A stretch of DNA of 64,000 nt from NCBI RefSeq assembly GCF_004345665.1, contig NZ_SLWR01000014.1:145466-209465 (forward strand), given 5' to 3'. Below the pieces are notes generated by a model. The model ran no database searches. It was not told where the DNA came from and saw only the letters and a program-made list of their open reading frames with translations. The DNA comes from Kribbella antiqua. GTDB lineage: Bacteria; Actinomycetota; Actinomycetes; Propionibacteriales; Kribbellaceae. The position numbers and the translations under genes are program-made. Positions 8,634 through 17,560 of this stretch are shown piece by piece (the first letter of the stretch is position 1; each line of letters opens with the position of its first letter).

Positions 8634-10283
8634 GTGCGTCGATCAAAGGTGTCGGCACCTGTCGGCCGGGCTGCTCGGGTATCACTCGAGCACAGAGGCA
8701 ACTCGTTGCTGCGCGCTTTCCTGGGGACGATCCTCGTTGCTCTCGCGCTCCAGGCGTGGCCTCAGGCGGCGCCCGAGGCGGACGCGGCCGACCCCGCGAC
8801 CGTCGTCTCGCTGACGTTCAACGACGCGCACGTGAGCGCATACACCTATGCGCGCCCGATCCTGCAAGCTCACGCCATGAACGCCACGTTCTACTTGGCC
8901 AGCGGCTGGATCGACAAGTCGTTCGCGTGCTGCATGCCGTGGTGGCAGGTGGACGACCTGTACCGCGACGGCAACGAGATCGGTGGAATGGGTACCGATC
9001 ACAAGGATCTGACCCAGACGTACTTCACCGACTGGACCCAGGACTACGCCTACAAGCGGCAACAGGTCTGTGGCGACTGGCAACGGCTCTCCGACAGTGG
9101 CTATGACCCGCAGACCTTCGCCTACCCGGCGGGGGCGTATCGCTATACCTACCCCGACGCGAGCACGGCTCAGAGCATTGTGAAGAGCTGTGGTTATCGA
9201 TCCGCGCGGGCTGCAGGCGGGCTGTCCCCCACCGGCCCGGTCTATAGCGAGACGCTTCCGCCCAAAGACGCTTACGCCGTACGGACGCCGAACAACTCGT
9301 CGACGGCACCTCTGCAGCTGTCGACGCTGCAGAGCTGGGTAACGGGTGCCGCAACCCATGGCGGTGGCTGGGTGCCGCTGGTGTTCAACCAGGTCTGCCA
9401 CAACGGCGCCTCGACCTATTCGTCGTGCATGTCGTCGTCGAAACCGATTGACGACAGCGTGTTCGGCGCGCTGCTCGACTGGCTCGCGAACGCCGGCCAG
9501 CCCGGTGGTGCGCCCGCGGGCACGACCGTCCAAACCGTCCGCCAGGCGATAGGCGCGCCTGCGCAGCCGACACTGCCGCCGCGGCCGACGGTCGTCTCAC
9601 TGACCTTCGACGACGGCGACGCCAGCCAGTACGAGACGCTGCCGATGCTGACGGCTCACGGCATGCGCGGCACCTTCTATATCTCGTCGAGCAACAAGAC
9701 CATCACGTGGCCGCAGGTCAGCGACCTCTACGCCGCCGGAAACGAGATCGGCGGTCACACCGCGAACCATGTCGACCTGACCAGCTCCAACCTCACGAAC
9801 GACCAGAAGGTCCGCGAGGTGTGCGACGACCGGCAAACGTTGATCCAGCGTGGCTACAACCCGGTCAGCTTCGCCTATCCGTTCGGCTCCTACGACCAGA
9901 ACGCGCAGAACATAGTGCAGTCGTGCGGGTACCAGTCCGGTCGGCGGGCCGGTGGTGCGACTCAGACCGGACCGACCTACTCCGAGACGATCCCGCCCGC
10001 CAACGCGTACACGATCCGGACGGCGTATCGGGCCGCTACCAACGAGCTGCAGCTCGCGGACCTGACGGCGCCCGTCACCGCTGCCGCAAGTCACGGGGGC
10101 GGCTGGGTGGTCCTGGTCTTCCACGAGATCTGCGTCCAGGGCCAGAGCAACTTCAACTCCTGCATGGCGTCTTACAAGCCGGTTCGGAACACCACCTTCA
10201 ATGTATTCCTTGACTGGCTCCGCGACAGCCCACCGCCGGACACAAGTGTGCGGACGGTCGGTCAGGTGATGAACGTTGCATGA
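8634..10283 (+). CDS. Secreted tandem polysaccharide deacetylase, first domain catalytically degenerate
   Basis: A 549-residue secreted protein with two NodB-type deacetylase domains (about residues 60-300 and 320-545). GTG at 8634 is chosen because GGAGGGGG lies six bases upstream. The N-terminus has arginines, a hydrophobic core (LLRAFLGTILVALALQA) and an AxA-like site, a typical export signal. Domain 2 keeps TFDDGD and GGHTANHVDLT, the catalytic base and the Asp-His-His metal site. Domain 1 aligns as TFNDAH and GGMGTDHKDLT: the base Asp is Asn and the first metal His is Met, so it is probably inactive. The domains share long similarity, including YSETxPPxxAYxxRT, which indicates internal duplication. 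It heads the plus-strand operon and likely trims N-acetyl groups from the extracellular glycan. Confidence 0.88.
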   Translation: MRRSKVSAPVGRAARVSLEHRGNSLLRAFLGTILVALALQAWPQAAPEADAADPATVVSLTFNDAHVSAYTYARPILQAHAMNATFYLASGWIDKSFACCMPWWQVDDLYRDGNEIGGMGTDHKDLTQTYFTDWTQDYAYKRQQVCGDWQRLSDSGYDPQTFAYPAGAYRYTYPDASTAQSIVKSCGYRSARAAGGLSPTGPVYSETLPPKDAYAVRTPNNSSTAPLQLSTLQSWVTGAATHGGGWVPLVFNQVCHNGASTYSSCMSSSKPIDDSVFGALLDWLANAGQPGGAPAGTTVQTVRQAIGAPAQPTLPPRPTVVSLTFDDGDASQYETLPMLTAHGMRGTFYISSSNKTITWPQVSDLYAAGNEIGGHTANHVDLTSSNLTNDQKVREVCDDRQTLIQRGYNPVSFAYPFGSYDQNAQNIVQSCGYQSGRRAGGATQTGPTYSETIPPANAYTIRTAYRAATNELQLADLTAPVTAAASHGGGWVVLVFHEICVQGQSNFNSCMASYKPVRNTTFNVFLDWLRDSPPPDTSVRTVGQVMNVA

Positions 10284-10304
10284 GCTGCCAAGCGGAGGGT
10301 CCTT

Positions 10305-10973
10305 ATGACCATGAGCTACCCGACGCAACTACTGAGGCCGAGCGCCATCACTGAGCGGGCGCTCGGTGTTTGCAGGCTGTACGTCGTACGGCACGGCACG
10401 ACCACCATGAACGTCGAAAACCGCTATCGCGGACGACGTGACATCCCACTGGACGCACAGGGGTATCAGGACGCGGTCGACGCCGCCCGCTTGCTGTCGA
10501 AGGTCGGCCTGACCGCCGTCTACACCGGGCCGCTGCGGCGCACGATTGCCACTGCGCAGATCATCGCGGACGAGGCACGGGTGCCGGACCTGCGCATCCT
10601 GCACGGGCTCAACAACGTCGACTACGGGGCCTGGGAGGGCATGACCGCCGACGAGGCGATGATGTACGACCCGGTGGCATTCGGCCTGTACCGGACCTCG
10701 CCCAGCCGCGCGGCCTGTCCGCTCGGCGAACGGCTGAGCGACGCCCAGGACCGCATGATCGGTGCCCTGCAGCTGATCGGCTCCCGGCACCTCGGCGAGA
10801 CAGTCGCCGCGGTCACGCACGCGGTCATGATCCGCCTCGCCGTCGCCCGTCTCAATGGCGTGGACGCGGAGTCCTGGCGGATCCCTGTCGGGCGCGGATC
10901 GTTGTGCGGCTTCGAGATCGACGCCGCCGGAACCCGGCTGACGGACCTGCCTGCCGGCAGCGACGTCGACTGA
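10305..10973 (+). CDS. Histidine phosphatase (phosphoglycerate mutase-like) family protein
   Basis: A 222-residue branch-1 histidine phosphatase. The nucleophile motif YVVRHGTTTMN (His about residue 30), the second basic motif GPLRRTIATA, the acid DYGAWEGM and the second catalytic VTHAVMIR are all in order. GGAGGG precedes the ATG. It lies 21 bases after the deacetylase and one base before the glycosyltransferase, so it belongs to the glycan operon. It may remove phosphate from a sugar phosphate or an activated sulfate by-product such as PAP. That substrate is a guess from context, and cofactor-dependent mutase activity is less likely in this operon. Confidence 0.85.
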   Translation: MTMSYPTQLLRPSAITERALGVCRLYVVRHGTTTMNVENRYRGRRDIPLDAQGYQDAVDAARLLSKVGLTAVYTGPLRRTIATAQIIADEARVPDLRILHGLNNVDYGAWEGMTADEAMMYDPVAFGLYRTSPSRAACPLGERLSDAQDRMIGALQLIGSRHLGETVAAVTHAVMIRLAVARLNGVDAESWRIPVGRGSLCGFEIDAAGTRLTDLPAGSDVD

Positions 10974-10974
10974 C

Positions 10975-12189
10975 ATGGGCCACCTGCACCGCCGGAACGG
11001 CTCAGCGCCGTACGACGCCGTACCCCGCATCCTCTTTCTCGTCGAAAACGTGGCCCTCGCGCGTGACCACCGGCTGCGGAAGCAGGCGGAAGCCCTCGTG
11101 GCGGAGGGATTCGCAGTCTCGGTGATCTGTCGCCGCGACCCCGGCAACCACGGGCTGGCGGGCGTGCGGCTGTACGAGTACGCCGCGCCGGCAGACGCCG
11201 CCTCGAAGCTCGGCTTCGTCCGTGAGTACGGCTACTCGTGGTTGATGGCGGCCGGACTGACCCTGCGAGTGTTGCTCACGGAGGGCTTCGACGCCGTCCA
11301 GGCATGCGGCAATCCCGACATCTACTTCACGATCGGAGCGCCGCTCAAGCTGTTGGGCAAGCCATTGGTGTTCGACCAGCGTGACCTCGCGCCTGAGCTC
11401 TACGCGGCCAGGTACGGGCGGGACGGCGGAGCTGTTCACCGCACGCTGCGCTGGTTGGAACGGGTCAGCTACCGCAGCGCGGACCACGTGATCACGGTCA
11501 ACGACTCGCTGCGCGACGTCGCATACCGGCGTGGGGAACTGCCACCTGGCACGGTCACCGTGGTCGGGAACGGTCCCGCACTGGCCCGCACAGGCCGGCG
11601 GCAGCCTCGCCCGGAGCTGAGACACGGCCGCCGGCATCTCGTCTGCTGGCTCGGTCTGATGGGGCCGCAGGATCGCGTCGACCATGCGCTGCGTGCCATT
11701 CACGAACTTGTCCACGGGGCCGGCAGGAACGACACGCACTTCGCGTTCGTAGGCGAGGGTGAGGCTCGCGAACCGAGCGAGATGCTCGCGGCCGAGCTGG
11801 GGCTTCGCGACTGGGTGAGCTTCCCCGGCTGGGTGGACGAGGAGGAGGCATTCACCTACCTGTGCACCGCGGACGTCGGCCTCGAGCCGAACCTGGAGGA
11901 GATCGTCTCGCCGGTGAAGGGGATGGAGTACATGGCCTTCGCGCTTCCTTTCGTGGCCTTCGACCTGAAAGAGACGAGAGCACTCGCAGGACCCGCCGCC
12001 TGTTACGCGCGCCCGGGGGATGACGCGGAGTTCGCACGGCTTATCGCTGAGCTGCTCGACAATCCAGAACGCCGCGCGGCGATGGGCCAGGCCGGCCGGC
12101 TCCGAGTGGAGCAAGCGATCGCGTGGGACCACCAGCAGCCGGCGTACGTCGACGTGTACCGGCGGCTGCTCGACCGGGAAGTGGTGTAG
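10975..12189 (+). CDS. GT4-type glycosyltransferase
   Basis: A 404-residue GT-B fold glycosyltransferase. The N-terminal half has the acceptor Rossmann fold, with DAVQACGNPDIYFTIGAPLK and VFDQRDLAPELY. The C-terminal half carries LVCWLGLMGPQDRVDHAL, FVGEGEARE and EEIVSPVKGMEYMAFALPFV, the GT4-like nucleotide-sugar site (E-x7-E region). It probably adds one sugar of the repeat unit on the cytoplasmic side. The ATG at 10975 is immediately after the phosphatase TGA, and its TAG at 12187-12189 touches the GTG of the next gene. It is the only obvious glycosyltransferase in the window besides the initiating transferase, so other transferases must lie outside. Confidence 0.88.
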   Translation: MGHLHRRNGSAPYDAVPRILFLVENVALARDHRLRKQAEALVAEGFAVSVICRRDPGNHGLAGVRLYEYAAPADAASKLGFVREYGYSWLMAAGLTLRVLLTEGFDAVQACGNPDIYFTIGAPLKLLGKPLVFDQRDLAPELYAARYGRDGGAVHRTLRWLERVSYRSADHVITVNDSLRDVAYRRGELPPGTVTVVGNGPALARTGRRQPRPELRHGRRHLVCWLGLMGPQDRVDHALRAIHELVHGAGRNDTHFAFVGEGEAREPSEMLAAELGLRDWVSFPGWVDEEEAFTYLCTADVGLEPNLEEIVSPVKGMEYMAFALPFVAFDLKETRALAGPAACYARPGDDAEFARLIAELLDNPERRAAMGQAGRLRVEQAIAWDHQQPAYVDVYRRLLDREVV

Positions 12190-12999
12190 GTGACGGGATC
12201 GGCGCTCGGGCGCCTGAGGTATGTCCTACGGAGCAGGATCGCCGAATATCCGGCGCTGTACTTGCCGCTCGCACGGAGGAAGTACCCGGGACCGAGCCCC
12301 GAGGTCGTCGGCTGTGAGACCGAACTGGTCATCGACGGCTACACCAGATGTGCGAGCACGTTCGCCGTGTACGCATTCCAGATTGCCCAGCCGCGGCCGG
12401 TGCGCGTCGCTCACCATCTGCATGCACCAGCCCAGCTGATCGCCGCCGCCAAAGCACGGACGCCGGCTCTTGCCCTGATCCGCGAGCCGAAGGGGGCGAT
12501 CCTCTCGCAGCTGGTTCGCGAACCATGGGTGGCCCTCGCCGACGCCCTCGTGGGGTACGCCAGGTACTACGAACGCGTCATGCCGTACACGCCGTACCTG
12601 GTGGTTGCAGACTTCGACGATGTTACCCGGGACTTCGGTGCGGTGGTCCGGCGGCTCAACGCACGATTCGGTACGACGTTCGTGCCCTTCGAGCCGACGG
12701 AGGTGAACGTACGGACCTGCCTGGAGTTGATCCGTGAGCGGCCGAGCCTGTCGCCGGCGCTGCTCGGGTTCGAGTCCGGAACCGTTTCGATCTCCGAATG
12801 GAGAGCAAGCCACAAGGGGGATCCAGAGGCAGCGACAGACCCGCGCCGGGATGTGTGGGTGCCATCCGCTGACCGGGAGCGATCCAAGGCGGCATTGCAT
12901 CAGGAGTGGTTGCGTCCCGAGCTCGCGTCCCGCCGCGCGCGTGCATGGCGGGCGTACGAGGAGTTTCGCGCCGATGCAAACGGGGGATGCGATGACTGA
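12190..12999 (+). CDS. Sulfotransferase-like protein of the glycan operon
   Basis: A 269-residue protein that looks like a divergent PAPS-dependent sulfotransferase. VIDGYTRCASTFAVYAFQ occupies the place of the 5'-phosphosulfate loop (GxPRSGTTxL type), and ALALIREPKGAILSQLV resembles the 3'-phosphate motif (RDPRDxxxS type). Similarity to named families is modest, so the call depends partly on position: it lies between a glycosyltransferase and ATP sulfurylase, with APS kinase next, which together would supply its PAPS donor. GTG at 12190 directly follows the previous TAG. The end overlaps the sulfurylase start by 8 bases. It could transfer sulfate to a sugar of the surface polymer. Confidence 0.6.
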   Translation: MTGSALGRLRYVLRSRIAEYPALYLPLARRKYPGPSPEVVGCETELVIDGYTRCASTFAVYAFQIAQPRPVRVAHHLHAPAQLIAAAKARTPALALIREPKGAILSQLVREPWVALADALVGYARYYERVMPYTPYLVVADFDDVTRDFGAVVRRLNARFGTTFVPFEPTEVNVRTCLELIRERPSLSPALLGFESGTVSISEWRASHKGDPEAATDPRRDVWVPSADRERSKAALHQEWLRPELASRRARAWRAYEEFRADANGGCDD

Positions 13000-14164
13000 G
13001 GTAGTCGGTGCCGAGCCGCACGGTGGCGTCTTGGCCAACCTGCTGGTCGACGCCGACCGGGGCGAGGAACTGAGAGCTCGAGCCACAGCGTGGCCGAGCT
13101 GGCGACTCACCGCGCGCCAGCTCTGTGACCTGGAACTGCTGTCCGGTGGTGGTTTCTCGCCATTGCGGACGTTTCTCGGCAGGACGGACTACCTGGCGGT
13201 GTGCACGTCGATGCGACTCGCCGACGGCACGCTCTGGCCGGTGCCGGTGACTTTGGACGTACCGGCGAAGATTCCGGCGACGCTCGGTCCGGACGGGGTA
13301 CTGGCATTGCGGGATCGCGACGGAGCCCTTTTGGGTGTCCTCCAAGTGACGGAGGTGTACAGGCCGGATCTGCGGGATGAGGCGGCCTGGGTGTTCGGCA
13401 CCCTCGACCCTGCGCACCCGGGCGTGGATCACCTGCTGCGTCACACTCATCCGGTGTACGTCACCGGCCGCCTGGAGCTCCTGCGAGCGCCGGTCCACGA
13501 CGACTTCCAGCAGCTCAGGCATTCCCCGCGAGACCTGCGGGTCGAGTTCGAGCGGCGCGGGTGGACGAGCGTGGTCGCGTTCAACACACGCAATCCCATG
13601 CACCGTGCGCACCAAGAGGTGACTCTACGCGCGCTTGACGAGACCGGCGCCAATCTGCTGATCCACCCCATCGTGGGCATCACGCGTCCGGGCGACATCG
13701 ACGCGGCCACAAGGGTGCGCTGCTACCAGTCGGTCCTTCCGAGCTACCCACACGGGCGGGTGATGCTGTCATTGTTGCCTCTGGCAATGCGCATGGCCGG
13801 ACCGCGTGAAGCCCTGTGGCACGCGATCATCCGCAAGAACTACGGAATCACGCACTTCATCGTCGGTCGCGATCACGCAGGTCCCACCGACGTCACCGGC
13901 CGGCCCTTCTACGGCCTGTACGACGCACAGGAGCTCGTTCGTAGCCACGCGGCCGAACTCGGCGTGGGTGTGGTAGCGGTTCCGCAACTGGTGTACGTGC
14001 ACGATCTCGGAAAGTACCTGCCCGAGGACGAGGTTCCTGCCGGCGCCCGAACTGTGATCGTGTCGGGCACGGAGATACGCCGCCGGCTCAAGGACGGAGA
14101 TGAACTGCCCGAGTGGTTCACCCCGGCGGCGGTGGGAGCAATTCTGCGGCGTTCGGTGTTCTAA
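12992..14164 (+). CDS. sat: Sulfate adenylyltransferase (ATP sulfurylase, Sat type)
   Basis: A 390-residue homomeric ATP sulfurylase making adenylyl sulfate (APS) and pyrophosphate from ATP and sulfate. The active-site motif NTRNPMHRAH lies near residues 196-205 and GRDHAGP near residue 290, both diagnostic. An N-terminal PUA-like domain precedes the catalytic domain. This single-chain Sat differs from the CysDN enzyme commonly used for sulfur assimilation in actinomycetes. Its place after a glycosyltransferase and a sulfotransferase-like gene suggests sulfate activation for glycan sulfation. The ATG at 12992 overlaps the preceding gene by 8 bases, with GGGGA upstream. Its stop overlaps the convergent APS kinase stop by two bases. 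Confidence 0.93.
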   Translation: MTEVVGAEPHGGVLANLLVDADRGEELRARATAWPSWRLTARQLCDLELLSGGGFSPLRTFLGRTDYLAVCTSMRLADGTLWPVPVTLDVPAKIPATLGPDGVLALRDRDGALLGVLQVTEVYRPDLRDEAAWVFGTLDPAHPGVDHLLRHTHPVYVTGRLELLRAPVHDDFQQLRHSPRDLRVEFERRGWTSVVAFNTRNPMHRAHQEVTLRALDETGANLLIHPIVGITRPGDIDAATRVRCYQSVLPSYPHGRVMLSLLPLAMRMAGPREALWHAIIRKNYGITHFIVGRDHAGPTDVTGRPFYGLYDAQELVRSHAAELGVGVVAVPQLVYVHDLGKYLPEDEVPAGARTVIVSGTEIRRRLKDGDELPEWFTPAAVGAILRRSVF

Positions 14165-15582
14165 GCGCTCGCCGCGGGTATCCAGCCGCCGGCCTCGAGA
14201 TGGCGAACGACCAACGCCAGGCAGGCCGCTTCGTCGAGTGTTGACGTGTCGATCCGCAGAGCGGCGTCGGGTGGCTCGTCGTACCTGTCACTGATGCCGG
14301 TGAACTGCGGTAGCAAACCTGCTCGGGCACGCCGATAGAGTCCCTTCACATCCCGGCGCTCGCATTCCGCAAGAGGTGTGGACACGTGCACCAGCACCAG
14401 GTCGCCGACGGCCTCGACCATCGACCGGACGGCCGCACGGCTCTCGAGATACGGCGCGATCGGAGCGCACACCGCGATCCCGCCGTGCCGCGCGACTTCG
14501 GCGGCGACGAAGCCGATCCGTCGTACATTGAGGTCGCGCCCGGCGTGGTCGAAACCCAGTCCCGCGGACAGCATCCGGCGTACGCCGTCACCATCGAGCA
14601 AGGTCACCGTCCGCGTCGTCTGCTCGTGCAGGTGCTGCACCAGGCCGCGGGCGAGGGTCGACTTGCCTGACCCGGAGAGGCCGGTGAAGAAGACCACCAG
14701 GCCGCGGCGGGCTCGTGGCGGTCGCCACGAGCTGAGCACGGGCGCCGCAGCGGCAAGCGCGGGCTCGTCAAGGCTCCCATCCGTTGCTGAAAGCAACGAG
14801 TCGAGAGCGCGCTGCCAGGTTGCGTCGTCGGCGCCGTTGAGCAGCTCGATACCTTCGAGTGTGTCCTGGGTCAGCTGATGCCGAGCGGCCGCCGCGAACC
14901 AAAGATGGGTACCGTTCGACCAGCGGGCCAGGGCAGCTGCGAGCTCGCGATCGGTTGAAGCATCCGCCCGCAGCGCCAGCGACACGTCGACCAGCGCGAA
15001 CCGCTCTGGAAGCATCTCCGCCAGACACCGTCGCAGCAGGCGCGCGGGGAGCCCGTCCGGGGTCGCGCCCGCCATCGGCGCGAGCACGACCACGTCCGCG
15101 TGCATACCGTTTGCCGCGATCTCGATTCCCCGGATATCGGCCGTGGTCAACGGACGCGCCGGGACGACGACGATCCTGGACCGCTGGATGCGGGGTTGTG
15201 CCTCCTCGACCTCGTATCCGAGAGACTGAACGTATCCCTCGACGACTCCCTCGTCCGCCGATGCGGCGAAATTGTAGGTCAGGTCGTCGAGAACGGCGAT
15301 CGGACGCGACTCCTCGTCGACGATGACAAGCTCGCCGTTTGCCGCCGCCTTGGCACGATCGATTTCACCGAGCCGGACGCGCGCACGCCCCGTCGGTGGT
15401 ACCGACCTTCCGGTGGTCGCATCGCCCAGCACGTTGAGCGGCAACGCGACACCCGACAGTTCCAGTCGTAGGTCGGCCAGCGCGCGATCGTCCAACATCA
15501 CCGCCGGCGCAGATTGCGCCGCGGACTGCGCGCGGATGGCACTCTCGGTCCGGTCGTTCAGCACGACGACCAGCGCTCCCAT
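14161..15582 (-). CDS. cysC: Adenylyl-sulfate kinase with long N-terminal sulfurylase-like region
   Basis: A 473-residue APS kinase, making PAPS from APS and ATP. The kinase domain is C-terminal (about residues 290-470): Walker A GLSGSGKST near 299, DGDGVRRMLSAGLGFDHAGRD and RRIGFVAAEVARHGGIAV, all typical. The first roughly 280 residues include a PUA-like start (MGALVVVLNDRTESAI) and a nucleotidyltransferase-like stretch (VVVLAPMAGATPDGLPA) without the sulfurylase RNPxHxxH motif. They may be a non-catalytic sulfurylase-like module or a regulatory one. ATG at 15582 is chosen, although the frame stays open upstream to 15888 and the ribosome site is weak. It converges on sat and shares its last bases. 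With sat and the sulfotransferase-like gene it forms a complete sulfate-activation set. Confidence 0.9.
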   Translation of the reverse strand: MGALVVVLNDRTESAIRAQSAAQSAPAVMLDDRALADLRLELSGVALPLNVLGDATTGRSVPPTGRARVRLGEIDRAKAAANGELVIVDEESRPIAVLDDLTYNFAASADEGVVEGYVQSLGYEVEEAQPRIQRSRIVVVPARPLTTADIRGIEIAANGMHADVVVLAPMAGATPDGLPARLLRRCLAEMLPERFALVDVSLALRADASTDRELAAALARWSNGTHLWFAAAARHQLTQDTLEGIELLNGADDATWQRALDSLLSATDGSLDEPALAAAAPVLSSWRPPRARRGLVVFFTGLSGSGKSTLARGLVQHLHEQTTRTVTLLDGDGVRRMLSAGLGFDHAGRDLNVRRIGFVAAEVARHGGIAVCAPIAPYLESRAAVRSMVEAVGDLVLVHVSTPLAECERRDVKGLYRRARAGLLPQFTGISDRYDEPPDAALRIDTSTLDEAACLALVVRHLEAGGWIPAASA

Positions 15583-15787
15583 TTCGACATCAACCTGGAT
15601 GGCATGTCGCCACGCGGCCAGTGTGCATGAAGGATGACGCCCGGGCCAGCGCGGAGGCGCACGTACGTCATTTTGAGGATCCCCGACGGCGAAGCATCCA
15701 TGACGATGGGTGGGGCGTGGGTGGTGGTCCGGCCGCATGCGGTCGGGCGCGTGGCCGGGACGATGCGTTGAGGCCAGGGGAGGATGT

Positions 15788-17140
15788 ATGCCGACCGAGA
15801 CGTTGACTCCTCTAGTCCTCGGGTTGCTACTCCTCATCGGGGGCGCGAGCCTCCTGGGACAGGTCGCTGCCCGCCTGCGGCAGCCCAAAGTAGTCGGCGA
15901 GATACTGGCCGGTGTACTCCTGGGGCCATCTCTGCTAGGCCTGTTGGCCCCCGGCGTGACCGCGGACCTCTTTGGTGACGGTGACCAGGATCCAGCGACA
16001 GCCGTTCTGGGGTTCCTTTATCACCTGGGGCTCCTCATGCTGATGTTCGTCGCGGGCGCGAGTGTGCGCAATGTATTGGCGAAGGAGAACCGGAGGCCGA
16101 CGGCCTGGCTTCTCGGGCTGGGCACCCCGCTCCCGTTCTTTCTCGCGCTTGGCATCGCTGCGGTCCTTCCGTTGGACGCTGTCATCGGCGAGGCAGGCAG
16201 CAGACCCGCAGTCATGCTGGTGATTGCCATTGCGGCTGCCGTCACCTCGATTCCCGTGATCAGCAAGATCTTCTACGACCTCGGTATTCTGCACACCAGA
16301 TTCGCGAGCCTGATGCTCGGTAGGGCCGTTCTCGAAGACATTGTGCTTTGGGGGGTGCTCGCCCTTGCGACGGCCATCGCGTCCGCCACGGTTGCCTCGG
16401 CTGGCGGGGCCCTGGCCGAGGCGGTTTCTATCCATGTTGCTACAAACATCGTGTATATCGTTCTTGCGATGACGGCGGCGCCGGCCGTCCTGCGACGTCT
16501 CGGCCGAGCCCGATGGAATGTCGTAGCGAGCCAGGCGCCCATCGCCTGGATAATGGTTGTCCTCCTCGGCTACGTCGCTACGGCGGCATACCTTGACGTC
16601 ACCCTTGCATTCGCCGCGTTTCTAGCCGGTTTCGGGATCGTGGGCGGCATGAGCCGCACCGAACACCACCGCCTGCGAGCGCCTTTGGACTCTACAATCC
16701 AGGTCTCATCTGCTGTCTTCATCCCGCTGTACTTCGCGATCGTCGGATTCCGCCTCGACTTCACTCGTGGGTTCTCGGGGCCAATGCTGGTCACCTTCCT
16801 CGTCGGGTCGTCCGTGGTCGTCCTGCTGTCGATTGGACTGGCGGCCAGACTGGCCGGCTTCCGTGGCCTCGATATCGCCAATCTCGCCATCACGTGCAAT
16901 GCGCGCGGCGGACCGGGCATAGTGCTCGGCAGCGTCGCCTTCGACGCCGGTATCATCAATGCCCCCTTCTTCACGACGCTCGTCTGTACCGCCGTCCTGA
17001 CCTCCCAGGCGTGCGGTCTCTGGCTTGACTTCGTCTTGCGCAAAGGGTGGCCATTGCTCTCAAGTGAAGGCCCTGCGGACCTTCACAGCTCATCACCCAA
17101 CGCGCCGTCGACAAACGCCGCCGCTCGATCCAAAACCTAG
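15788..17140 (+). CDS. CPA2-type cation/proton antiporter
   Basis: A 450-residue membrane protein with 12 to 13 helices of the Na+/H+ exchanger (KefB/NapA-like) fold. LRQPKVVGEILAGVLLGPSLLG near the N-terminus is the family hallmark, and GRAVLEDIVLWGVLA near residue 180 carries the ED pair in the ion-binding helix. There is no C-terminal TrkA-N domain: the protein ends after the last helix with a serine/proline-rich tail. It should exchange Na+ or K+ for protons across the cytoplasmic membrane. ATG at 15788 follows AGGGGAGG. It is divergent from APS kinase across about 205 bases in which no operator is visible, and it is not obviously part of the glycan operons. Confidence 0.88.
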   Translation: MPTETLTPLVLGLLLLIGGASLLGQVAARLRQPKVVGEILAGVLLGPSLLGLLAPGVTADLFGDGDQDPATAVLGFLYHLGLLMLMFVAGASVRNVLAKENRRPTAWLLGLGTPLPFFLALGIAAVLPLDAVIGEAGSRPAVMLVIAIAAAVTSIPVISKIFYDLGILHTRFASLMLGRAVLEDIVLWGVLALATAIASATVASAGGALAEAVSIHVATNIVYIVLAMTAAPAVLRRLGRARWNVVASQAPIAWIMVVLLGYVATAAYLDVTLAFAAFLAGFGIVGGMSRTEHHRLRAPLDSTIQVSSAVFIPLYFAIVGFRLDFTRGFSGPMLVTFLVGSSVVVLLSIGLAARLAGFRGLDIANLAITCNARGGPGIVLGSVAFDAGIINAPFFTTLVCTAVLTSQACGLWLDFVLRKGWPLLSSEGPADLHSSSPNAPSTNAAARSKT

Positions 17141-17263
17141 CCGAGCCAGCCACCACGATACTGGTCCTGGCCTGCTCTAAAAGCACTGCTGCGGTGGCAG
17201 GATCCCTTAGAAACAAGGATCTGAAGGTGCCGCGCAAGACACGGGAATCCCTTACAGACAAGA

Positions 17264-17362
17264 CTACTTCAGCTCGGCTGAGGTCTTCCCGAGGAGTCGC
17301 CTGGCGACGATGAGTTGCTGGATTTGCTGGGTGCCTTCGAAGATGTCCAGGATCTTCCCGGT
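17264..17362 (-). pseudogene. Acyl-CoA dehydrogenase C-terminal fragment
   Basis: About 33 codons ending at a TAG read KILDIFEGTQQIQQLIVARR and onwards to LLGKTSAELK. That is the strictly conserved last helix of acyl-CoA dehydrogenases, which holds the catalytic-side glycine/threonine and ends the family's proteins. The frame runs upstream to 17545 but without any similarity, so everything before this tail is gone. It marks a deletion or recombination point between the antiporter and the MerR gene. Confidence 0.75.
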
Positions 17363-17560
17363 ACAACCGAGGGCAGATCGGCCACCAACCCCGATCTGCC
17401 CTCTGACCAGCGGTTTTGTTCTCATCGATTCGTGACGTCCGTCGGCGTCTGTCAACGTCCCACGGAGCAGCGACGGAGCAGACGCAACGGGAGTGCACAC
17501 GTGAATTGCGGAAACGGATTTGAGGGCCTCGCGTTCCTCAGACATTCGCGCACCGCTCCG

